Below the pieces are notes generated by a model, which had not been told where the DNA came from, ran no database searches, and saw only the letters and a program-made list of their open reading frames with translations. A stretch of 19,561 nt of DNA, from the NCBI GenBank assembly GCA_013331575.1, contig DUGD01000066.1, positions 1-19,561 on the forward strand. The letters are read 5' to 3'. The translations under genes and the position numbers were made by a program. The stretch comes from Candidatus Woesearchaeota archaeon. Lineage in GTDB: Archaea; Nanobdellota; Nanobdellia; Woesearchaeales; UBA525. This document shows, one piece after another, positions 14,075 through 19,561 of this stretch; within the stretch, counting starts at the first letter, position 1, and each line of letters begins with the position of its first letter.

Positions 14075-14880
14075 CGCGTCCACAGGCGCGCAAGCGCACC
14101 GATACGGTAAACGACGAGAAGAAAAATATTGCGCTCAACAAGAAGCAACCGCTCACACGGCAAGCTCCATCGAAGAGAGGAGAGAAAGGACCGCTACGCG
14201 ACAACAAACAAGAGGAGAACACCGACGGCAGGAGGCCGCGATTCGACATCACGGACAAGACGTATCTCGCCCGCGGCAAACGGGGTATCGCATACACCGC
14301 GAAGCTCGGCAAGAGGACGGTGCTAGTAAAGGAACGCAACCCGGAGTCTGTCGTTGACACTGTCGCGCACGAGGCGCAGATGCTCGCACTCGTCAACACA
14401 CGCGGCGTAGGACCGCTGTTCATCGCGCACCAGGACGGCGCACTCATACGGGAGTTCGTTGACGGCGAAGAGATGGAATCATGGATTCCTCACGCCACGG
14501 CCAAGAGCATAAAGCTCGCGCTCCTCGAAGTGCTGCGGCAGTGCCGCGCGATGGACCTGCTCGGTGTGGACAAGCTCGAGATGACCCACCCCCACAAGCA
14601 CGTGCTCATCACGCACGGCGGTCCGCGTAGCGATGGCTCGCGTAGCGACAGTCATCGTAATGTGGTCATGATAGACTTCGACCGCGCGCGCAGGACGGCA
14701 CGGCCGAAGAACGTGACGCAGGTATGCCAATGGATAAGCGGAGGGCGTATGCGTACGCTCATCGAGCCGAAAGGCATCTCGATCGATCGCGCTGCGATGC
14801 TCGCGCACGCCAAAGCGTACAAACTGCATTACGACGCGCAATCGTACGAACGCATCCTGGCGGCGGTGCGCGATGCGTAA
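14071..14880 (+). CDS. COG2112-like small protein kinase with basic N-terminal tail
   Basis: 269 residues. Residues 1-57 are basic, polar and probably disordered. The kinase fold follows: glycine loop ARGKRGIAY (67-75), ATP lysine K87 (VLVKER), helix C Glu E101 (AHEAQML), hinge-like IREFVDGEEMESW (126-138), and metal Asp D202 in MIDFDRARR, where DFG is expected. The catalytic loop reads MTHPHKHVLI (171-180) instead of HxDxxxxN, so the usual catalytic Asp is absent; this agrees with the COG2112 group as I know it (H/N-P-x-KHV). An internal near-duplication (RSDGSRSDS) follows it. Likely a cytosolic Ser/Thr kinase or ATPase of the Bud32/RIO type. ATGA overlap with the methyltransferase gene implies coupling. 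Confidence 0.8.
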   Translation: MTRPQARKRTDTVNDEKKNIALNKKQPLTRQAPSKRGEKGPLRDNKQEENTDGRRPRFDITDKTYLARGKRGIAYTAKLGKRTVLVKERNPESVVDTVAHEAQMLALVNTRGVGPLFIAHQDGALIREFVDGEEMESWIPHATAKSIKLALLEVLRQCRAMDLLGVDKLEMTHPHKHVLITHGGPRSDGSRSDSHRNVVMIDFDRARRTARPKNVTQVCQWISGGRMRTLIEPKGISIDRAAMLAHAKAYKLHYDAQSYERILAAVRDA

Positions 14881-15448
14881 CCTCGCAGCACCCATACGGC
14901 AGTACGCGAAGCAAACGAACAACACAGGCGATACTCGAGCAGGATTCCCATCGGCGATGCGTTCCCGACGAGTGATACTGCGCCCCATCACCATCGATGA
15001 CGCTGGCGCATGGAAGCGATTCAACAACGCGATCACTCGCCGCAATCCGGCATGGCCTATCGTGCCGAGCATGCTCTACGCGAAGAATGAGCTGCTCCAC
15101 TACGATCTGATGCGTGAGCGAGGAACCAGGACCGTGTACGCCGTTGTGGAACGCTCGAGCGGAACTGTCATCGGAGATTTCCACCTCAAACGGTTCGATC
15201 ACGCAAAGAGAAGGGTGGAATTCGGCCACGCGCTCCACCCACGCGTCTGGGGCAGCGGCACAACATATGAAGTGCTGAACGCCGTGCGCAACGCAAGCCG
15301 GCGGATCGGCTACACGCTCTGGGCGAAAGTAGAATCGGCGAACATCCGATCATGGAAATCGCTCGAGAAATTCGGCGCCACGTTCTGCGGGGAACGCACG
15401 ACGACGCTCTGCGGAAGGCGCATGAAGATGCGCTACTACGAACTATGA
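14873..15448 (+). CDS. GNAT-family N-acetyltransferase (RimJ/RimL-like)
   Basis: 191 residues. The domain begins RSRRVILRPITIDDAGAWKRF (~30-50), as in RimJ/RimL-type proteins. The acetyl-CoA loop HPRVWGSGTTYEVLNAV (122-138) has the R-x-x-G-x-G/T pattern, and ESANIRSWKSLEKFGATFCG near the end is the conserved N-x-x-S-x-x-x-x-E-K-x-G motif. Acetylates the N-terminus of a protein or a small amine; target unknown. ATG 14873 overlaps the kinase stop by 8 nt; ATG 14957 starts nearer the domain and is an alternative, since the first 28 residues look unconserved. Confidence 0.88.
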   Translation: MRNLAAPIRQYAKQTNNTGDTRAGFPSAMRSRRVILRPITIDDAGAWKRFNNAITRRNPAWPIVPSMLYAKNELLHYDLMRERGTRTVYAVVERSSGTVIGDFHLKRFDHAKRRVEFGHALHPRVWGSGTTYEVLNAVRNASRRIGYTLWAKVESANIRSWKSLEKFGATFCGERTTTLCGRRMKMRYYEL

Positions 15449-15500
15449 ACCATGAACAACAATCCTACACCGATACCAATCCACGCCGAGATGATACGAT

Positions 15501-15959
15501 ATGACGACGCCATTCCAAGAACGAGTATACGACTTGCTGCGCCACGTGCCGCGAGGCAAAGTAACGACATACGCCGATCTCGCGCACGCACTCGGGATGA
15601 ACTGCCCACGCGCGATAGGACAAGCCATGCGCCGTAACCCGTATGCACCAGAGGTGCCATGCCACCGGGTGGTGCGCAGCGACGGGACCATAGGAGGATT
15701 CATGGGAGAGACGAACGGTGCCGCCATCTCCCGCAAACGATCGATGCTCGCGGCTGAAGGAGTGGAAGTCGTGCGAGGCAAAGTGGTCGCGTTTCCGCAA
15801 CGGCACCACACATTCACCGCAACGAATGCCGCACCGAACCATACGACACGACATCATACCGGGCCGAAAATCGATAACGGGCACAATGAGAGCAGAGAAC
15901 GACAGCGTGGAGGACAACGCGGCAGAGAAAGACCGGGATCACACACGAGGAGCATATGA
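15501..15959 (+). CDS. ogt: O6-alkylguanine-DNA alkyltransferase (MGMT/ATase domain)
   Basis: 152 residues. The catalytic domain occupies residues ~1-100: FQERVYDLLRHVPRGKVTTYADLAHALG, then the recognition helix NCPRAIGQAMRRNPY (34-48), active-site Cys C54 in PCHRVV, and GFMGE. Transfers alkyl groups from O6-alkylguanine in DNA to the Cys in one suicide step. The Cys is present, so this is not an inactive ATL. The usual N-terminal domain is absent, and a His/Asn/Arg-rich tail of about 50 residues (from FPQRHHTF) is not part of the family. It reads through to overlap the next gene by ATGA. Weak ribosome site before 15501. Confidence 0.9.
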   Translation: MTTPFQERVYDLLRHVPRGKVTTYADLAHALGMNCPRAIGQAMRRNPYAPEVPCHRVVRSDGTIGGFMGETNGAAISRKRSMLAAEGVEVVRGKVVAFPQRHHTFTATNAAPNHTTRHHTGPKIDNGHNESRERQRGGQRGRERPGSHTRSI

Positions 15960-16750
15960 GCGCGAACATGAACCTATACAGCCACAGATGCCTCGGGTTC
16001 GGCCACCCTGAGAACAGCATGCACGCGCTACGCGACGCGCTCGAATCAGGCATCGAAGGCATAGAGATAGATATCCGCCTCACGAAAGACAGGAAATGGG
16101 TGGTGCTGCACAACCCGTTCTTCGCCGATGAGAGACGCAACGTCGAACGCGTGCACATGAAGACGTACGGCCAGATACGACGCGAAGTGACATTGCTCGA
16201 TACGATGCTCGCGTACATCGCTGCGCGAAGCGAAAGGATGAAACGCAAAACGATACTCATCGACGTCAAGGATGTCGGAGAAGAACGGCAGATAGCACGC
16301 ATGCTCGCATCGTACGACCTCACTGCCGACGCGGTGGTGATCGCATGGGAACCGGAAGTGCTACGTCGCATCAGGAGCATCGACCCATCTATACGCACAG
16401 GGCTATCATACATACCCATCCACTCGACGCTCACATTCCTGCAAGGAGAGTTGAAGACGCCGATAGGCAGGCACAAGGCGGTCCTCACATTCAACAAAGA
16501 GCATAGTTTCGACGCACGGCACAGCGAAGGACACTCGAAACAACATTACCTCGCGACACTACCAGAATTTCCAGTAACATCCATCCAGGTGTACGCCCCA
16601 TTATGCAGCGCAAAACTCGTCCGTCTGGCACACAAAAGAGGCATGAAGGTCATCGCGTTCACGGTGAACAACCGCGTACTTGCGGCATTGCTCAAGCGCA
16701 GAGGCGTCGATGGCATCCTGACCAACGACCCCAAGAAGTTCTTGAAATAA
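15956..16750 (+). CDS. Glycerophosphodiester phosphodiesterase family protein
   Basis: 264 residues, GDPD TIM-barrel. Motifs seen: SHR (H10-R11), HPENS (18-21), EIDIR with metal ligands E37 and D39, and VLHNPFF with general acid H52 (the usual HDP is HNP here). ILIDVKD supplies the conserved Lys. The end FTVNNRVLAALLKRRGVDGILTNDPKKFL is the typical C-terminal strand-helix. No signal peptide, so cytosolic; would cleave glycerophosphodiesters to glycerol phosphate plus alcohol. ATG 15956 overlaps the alkyltransferase stop and has GAGGAG upstream. Last gene of the operon. Confidence 0.92.
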   Translation: MSANMNLYSHRCLGFGHPENSMHALRDALESGIEGIEIDIRLTKDRKWVVLHNPFFADERRNVERVHMKTYGQIRREVTLLDTMLAYIAARSERMKRKTILIDVKDVGEERQIARMLASYDLTADAVVIAWEPEVLRRIRSIDPSIRTGLSYIPIHSTLTFLQGELKTPIGRHKAVLTFNKEHSFDARHSEGHSKQHYLATLPEFPVTSIQVYAPLCSAKLVRLAHKRGMKVIAFTVNNRVLAALLKRRGVDGILTNDPKKFLK

Positions 16751-16834
16751 CGAGGAGCACCACGCGTAGCATCGGGGCGCAGGTATTCTATACAAAGATA
16801 TCACGCTAAGAAGCTCTACGGCAGAACGCCACGA

Positions 16835-16951
16835 CGATGCTGCCTTGGCGCAAACCCGCGGGCGCCGTGTCGGGTACGGCCCGCAGGCCGGGGGCCCCGA
16901 CGGCAACACGGCGCCCGAGACCGGTCCGCGAGTATATCCGCCGCTGCATCG
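16835..16951 (+). ncRNA. Structured RNA candidate, copy 2
   Basis: Homologous in core and spacing to 1899-1996. P1 pairs 16835-16840 with 16946-16951 (CGATGC/GCATCG), then a T:T mismatch and GC/GC, then CTT bulge 16844-16846, then GGCG 16847-16850 with CGCC 16939-16942. CAAA and linker CCCGC follow. P2 is 11 perfect pairs, 16860-16870 with 16906-16916, capped by CGGG/CCCG and hairpin CGGCC-CGCA-GGCCG. GAGAC (16917-16921) directly follows P2, and GTAT lies at 16932-16935. Located in the 407-base gap between the convergent GDPD and tfb genes. A weak TATA-like box (TTCTATAC, ~16787) may drive it. The rest of this gap holds only the tfb terminator. Confidence 0.6.
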
Positions 16952-17129
16952 GAAAACGACGCAGGAATACAGTGTAATAGACAGTGTACGCGCAGCAAGA
17001 AACACCAACACATCAATGCATCGACATCGCACATATTGCGCTCAACAAGAACGGTCGTATAGAGAAACGACAACCCGGGATACGATGAGAACAGAAGAGA
17101 ATAACACACCGCATAGCACGAAGGTAACA

Positions 17130-17157
17130 CGAAAAAAACAGAACGACAAAAAGAGGA
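17130..17157 (-). terminator. Poly-T terminator after tfb
   Basis: Minus strand has T5 and T7 runs directly after the tfb stop. Confidence 0.6.
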
Positions 17158-18081
17158 CTATTCGCCCTTCTTCTTCTTGATCTTCTTTATCTCCTTCTCG
17201 AGCTCGAGCTCGGAGAGCAGCTCCTTGTAGCGGTTACGGATAGTGACTTCGGTCACGCCCGCCACATCCGCGACCTCGCGCTGCGTCCGCTTCTCACCGT
17301 TGATGAGCGCGGCAACATAGAGCGCGGCCGCAGCGATACCAGTCGGACCACGACCCGACGTGAGCTCGATATCCTGCGCCGACTCGATGATCTCGACGGA
17401 TTTCGACTGCGTCTCAGCAGTGAGGTTCAGGGCGCTTGCAAAGCGCGCGATATAATCCGCAGGGTTACTCGGCAAAATCTTGATACCGAGCTCGCGCGTG
17501 ATGAAACGGTACGTGCGTCCTATCTCCTTCTTCTCGATACCGGATGCTTCGGAGAGCTCATCGAGCGTACGGGGCACGTCATGGCGGCGGCACGCCGCGT
17601 AGAGCGCGCCAGCAACGACCGATTCCATGCTACGGCCGCGCACGAGGCCCTTCTGGACAGCGAGCGTGTAGATACGGCTCGCCTCCTCTTCGACCGAACG
17701 CGGCAGCTTGAGGAACGAACTGACACGCTTGAGTTCCGCGAGCGCGAGTTTCAGGTTGCGCTCGATGGCAGTGCTGATGCGCTGCTGCCATTTACGCAAG
17801 CGGAAGAACTTGTTCTTGGATTTCGCGCCGAGCGCATAGAGGTCGCCTTTTCGGCCGACATCCGTGCCGAGACCCTGGTCGAACTGCGTGTACGACATAG
17901 GCGCGCCGGTACGGCGCTTCCTTGCCGCGGCATCGCTATCGAACTCGCGCCATTCCTGGTCGAAATCGACGAGCTTATCCTCGACGACCAGGCCGCAATC
18001 ACGGCAGATGACTTCACCCTTGTCGGTGTTGAACCAGAGGTTCATCCCACCACATTCTGGGCACTTCTTGACGAATGACAT
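17158..18081 (-). CDS. tfb: Transcription initiation factor B (TFB/TFIIB)
   Basis: Recruits RNA polymerase to TBP-bound promoters. 307 residues, normal length. N-terminal zinc ribbon with C7, C10, C26, C29 (CPECGG, CRDCG), then the B-reader/linker region DFDQEWREFDSDAAARKRRTGAPMSYTQFDQGLGTDVG. Two cyclin repeats follow: LALAELKRVSSFLKLPRSVEEEASRIY (first) and YIARFASALNLTAETQSKSVEIIESA (second). An HTH-like segment for BRE contact is REVADVAGVTEVTIRNRYKELL. The end is Lys/Glu-rich (EKEIKKIKKKKGE). Start: ATG 18081 with GGGGGG 5-12 nt upstream; the frame continues 17 codons further but family alignment starts at MSF. Its leader is about 55 nt, longer than most here. Confidence 0.97.
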   Translation of the reverse strand: MSFVKKCPECGGMNLWFNTDKGEVICRDCGLVVEDKLVDFDQEWREFDSDAAARKRRTGAPMSYTQFDQGLGTDVGRKGDLYALGAKSKNKFFRLRKWQQRISTAIERNLKLALAELKRVSSFLKLPRSVEEEASRIYTLAVQKGLVRGRSMESVVAGALYAACRRHDVPRTLDELSEASGIEKKEIGRTYRFITRELGIKILPSNPADYIARFASALNLTAETQSKSVEIIESAQDIELTSGRGPTGIAAAALYVAALINGEKRTQREVADVAGVTEVTIRNRYKELLSELELEKEIKKIKKKKGE

Positions 18082-18157
18082 GTAACTCCCCCCTTTCGTC
18101 GTCTGGCGTCCGTGCGCAGGTGGCTGCGTCACGGCTCATGCGCCTCACGGCGGTAAT

Positions 18158-18165
18158 CTTATAAA
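18158..18165 (-). promoter_or_regulatory. TATA box for tfb
   Basis: Minus strand TTTATAAG in AGTTTATAAGATT; predicted start near 18136. A second AT-rich box (CTTAAATAC, plus strand ~18182) lies nearby with no gene at the right distance. Confidence 0.6.
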
Positions 18166-18273
18166 CTTTGTGCGACACCTACTTAAATACTTTTCGCAAT
18201 TCTTCGTCGATAGCGTCAAAACGGCCTGTAACGCGCGGAATCGCGCATCTCGAGGCCGGCAACGATACGAAAG

Positions 18274-18281
18274 TTTATAAA
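18274..18281 (+). promoter_or_regulatory. TATA box for the pilin-like gene
   Basis: TTTATAAA; centre 26 nt before ATG 18304, so a leaderless mRNA is predicted. This chooses ATG 18304 over the in-frame GTG 18295. Confidence 0.7.
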
Positions 18282-18303
18282 CAAAATCTCCTCGGTGGGC
18301 ACC

Positions 18304-18741
18304 ATGGGTGGGCGTGGGCAGAACTGGTCACTGGACCTAATAATAGGGATTGTCATCTTCCTTCTCGCAGTCGGCGTCATCTACTCGATCCTCGCGAGCA
18401 AGAACCGTGAGGACACGACACCGCTACGCACCGACAGCGAGATCATCGCGACGAAACTGACCACGCCAGAGACATCGACAAGCCTCGACATCCTCGTCGC
18501 CGCAGACAACCAACTCGATATCGAGAAGCTCAAGAGTCTCACAACCGCCGATTACGCGAAACTCAAACAGGACCTCGGAGTGCAAAACGACTTCTGCATC
18601 TACCTCCAGGATGAAGAGGGCAATGTCCTCTATATTGAAGGAGCGGACGGCAATTACACCGGCATCGGACCCGGTAGCCCCGACCTCAACTTGAGCGGTG
18701 TGCCCTGTGGTTGCCCGAAAGAGAACCCGGACTGCAACTAG
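18304..18741 (+). CDS. Type IV pilin-like protein with class III signal peptide
   Basis: 145 residues. MGGRG is followed by QNWSLDLIIGIVIFLLAVGVI: a short basic leader with Gly before a Gln and a hydrophobic helix, as in archaeal prepilins cut by a PibD/FlaK-like or EppA-like peptidase. It departs from the class III consensus QxSxE: the Ser is one position late and the acidic residue is Asp. After the helix, a soluble part includes TPETSTSLDILVAADNQLD and a short Cys motif at the end (CGCPKENPDC), with an earlier single Cys (FCIY), so disulfides are possible. Surface-exposed after assembly or anchored as a membrane protein. Role unknown. Confidence 0.75.
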   Translation: MGGRGQNWSLDLIIGIVIFLLAVGVIYSILASKNREDTTPLRTDSEIIATKLTTPETSTSLDILVAADNQLDIEKLKSLTTADYAKLKQDLGVQNDFCIYLQDEEGNVLYIEGADGNYTGIGPGSPDLNLSGVPCGCPKENPDCN

Positions 18742-18793
18742 CGATGCGCCGCCATAAGAGGCAGAACCATCGACAGTCACTGGCCGCAGAAAC

Positions 18794-18801
18794 CTTTATA
18801 G
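18794..18801 (+). promoter_or_regulatory. TATA box for the polytopic membrane protein gene
   Basis: CTTTATAG; centre about 27 nt before ATG 18825. This supports the shorter protein over the frame that starts within the upstream gene. Confidence 0.6.
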
Positions 18802-18824
18802 CGCACCGCACGAGCGCAAGACAT

Positions 18825-19259
18825 ATGCTCCTCATCATCGCGACAACATTCGTGCTCTACAGCGCATTCTTTATCGGATGGCAAGTGTCGCGCAGCGTCC
18901 CCGACGAAGTCCCCCGCGCGACCAGATACGTCGACAACGCGATAGATGCACTCCTCATCATCACAATCGGCACGGCCATATACACCACCGGCAACGCGTG
19001 GCTTGCGATAGGAATCTCGGCCGCGATCATAGCGCTACGAGCCATCACCCATATCGACGCACTACGAGCGCCGCTCTCAGGCATCGCTTGCGGAGTAGCG
19101 CTCTACAACGCCGCGATAACACCGGTGATACTCTGCCTGGTGCTCAATTACCTGATAGGCACGCGAGCGAAAAAATCGAAGTCTCTTTTCTTCGCGAGCA
19201 TCGCCCAACCAGCGCTCGCGATAATCACCGCTGCGATAGCGATATACGCGTTCAATTGA
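18825..19259 (+). CDS. Polytopic membrane protein, unknown function
   Basis: 144 residues, mostly hydrophobic. Four to five likely helices: LLIIATTFVLYSAFFIGW (~2-19), DALLIITIGTAIYTTG (~41-56), AWLAIGISAAIIALRAI (~58-74), LSGIACGVALYNAAITPVILCLVLNYL (~83-109) and PALAIITAAIAIYAF (~128-143). A basic loop (TRAKKSKS) precedes the last, suggesting a cytosolic side. Not recognised. Predicted leaderless from ATG 18825; the open frame continues upstream to 18711, overlapping the pilin-like gene. It may be functionally linked with the pilin-like neighbour, but only by position. Confidence 0.75.
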   Translation: MLLIIATTFVLYSAFFIGWQVSRSVPDEVPRATRYVDNAIDALLIITIGTAIYTTGNAWLAIGISAAIIALRAITHIDALRAPLSGIACGVALYNAAITPVILCLVLNYLIGTRAKKSKSLFFASIAQPALAIITAAIAIYAFN

Positions 19260-19282
19260 CGAGTTCCACGCCGACGCGCGGG

Positions 19283-19468
19283 GTTGAAAATATCCGCCAG
19301 CTTGGAGCAAAGGAATCTAGGATTCCTTGCTCCAGGATTCGCTTCCCTACGAATCCTCGGAGGTAATCGGCCTCCAGCAGAACAGAGCGGGAGACTGTAT
19401 GCACCGAAAGCCGATTACCGGATGCACAGCAGTGCATCGCTGGCGCGAGCGGTAGCGAGATTTTCAAC
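19283..19468. ncRNA. Multi-hairpin structured RNA candidate
   Basis: Outer stem is GTTGAAAAT 19283-19291 with ATTTTCAAC 19460-19468 (9 perfect pairs). Next is CGCCAGC 19295-19301 with GCTGGCG 19439-19445 (7). Inside are four hairpins: 19303-19334 (8+6 pairs, one bulged A), 19335-19356 (7 pairs), 19362-19419 (GGTAATCGG/CCGATTACC, 9 pairs, large internal part) and 19421-19438 (GATGCAC-AGCA-GTGCATC). No coding frame explains this. Strand unknown: the TATTTAAA box at 19489-19496 could serve a minus transcript starting near 19466 or the tRNA on the plus strand. I do not recognise it as RNase P or SRP RNA. A palindromic mobile fragment with 9-bp inverted ends is the main alternative. Confidence 0.55.
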
Positions 19469-19488
19469 GCCGCCTACATGACGCAAGC

Positions 19489-19496
19489 TATTTAAA
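19489..19496 (+). promoter_or_regulatory. TATA box before tRNA-Arg
   Basis: TATTTAAA, centre about 31 nt before the tRNA 5' end; near-palindromic, so it may also work for a minus-strand RNA. Confidence 0.55.
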
Positions 19497-19523
19497 GGAA
19501 GGGCGGTTCTTGCAAGCAACGTT

Positions 19524-19561
19524 GCCCCCATAGGCTAACGGATAGACTACTAGGTTGCGGT
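19524..19561 (+). tRNA. tRNA-Arg (anticodon GCG), 5' part, cut by the window end
   Basis: Acceptor GCCCCCA, TA, D-arm GGCT...GACT with loop AACGGATA (GG and the A20 typical of tRNA-Arg), anticodon stem CTAGG and loop TTGCGGT. The D-stem has a C:A mismatch and two G:T pairs, which is weak. The 3' half is outside the window. Confidence 0.8.

Noticed and set aside
15814..16497. Minus-strand open frame of 227 codons opposite alkyltransferase/GDPD
   Set aside because: Antisense to two well-supported genes; Ser/Arg-rich low complexity typical of shadow frames.
16816..17180. Open frames across the gap between GDPD and tfb
   Set aside because: They run through the structured RNA and the tfb terminator, with no domain or start signal.
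17581..18078. Plus-strand open frame opposite tfb
   Set aside because: Antisense to the certain TFB gene, with no recognisable motif and no promoter.
19283..19468. RNase P RNA or SRP RNA
   Set aside because: I could not find the conserved P4 segments of RNase P or the GGAA/GNAR-capped helix 8 of SRP RNA on either strand.

Overview
The window reads as a GC-rich archaeal chromosome, most likely from the DPANN side of the Archaea (Woesearchaeota-like; this is inference from protein style, not proof). Support comes from a full transcription factor B, archaeal-type uS15, a type II methionine aminopeptidase, an archaeal S26 signal peptidase with Ser/His instead of Ser/Lys, a COG2112-type small kinase, a pilin-like class III signal peptide, poly-T terminators, and a consistent promoter style. 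Many genes have a TTTATAAA/TTTAAATA box whose centre lies about 25 nt before the start codon, which implies leaderless transcripts. That spacing was used here to revise many start codons.

Left third (1-6350): a PPi-type phosphofructokinase (+); a 500-base non-coding stretch with a structured RNA candidate, hairpins and three copies of a TTGACGACTA repeat; a secreted Pro/Arg-rich protein (-); a one-gene segment bracketed by a perfect 26-bp direct repeat; a methyltransferase-like protein (-); and a tRNA-Gly(CCC)-small protein-hpt transcription unit (-).

Middle (6350-12800): a lemA plus GIDE-domain membrane module (-); rps15 with a ~108-nt leader (+); a transglutaminase-like protein (-), divergent from an unknown protein, signal peptidase and membrane protein unit (+); map (+); a HAD phosphatase (+); and a 56-residue zinc-ribbon protein (-).

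Right third (12950-19561): a tightly packed operon of winged-helix protein, HemK/PrmC-like methyltransferase, COG2112 kinase, GNAT acetyltransferase, O6-alkylguanine alkyltransferase and glycerophosphodiesterase, with ATGA-type overlaps. It is followed by a second copy of the structured RNA, tfb (-), a pilin-like protein, a multi-pass membrane protein, a second unrelated multi-hairpin RNA candidate, and the 5' half of a tRNA-Arg(GCG).

The most notable observation is a pair of structured elements (1899-1996 and 16835-16951) about 15 kb apart. They share a core (CTT bulge, GGCGYAAA, a 5-nt linker, GAGAC directly after a variable stem, GTAT, CGCC), while their helices differ by compensatory changes. 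Both sit in convergent intergenic regions downstream of a plus-strand gene. I do not recognise the family. The 186-nt element at 19283-19468 is a second, independent structured candidate.
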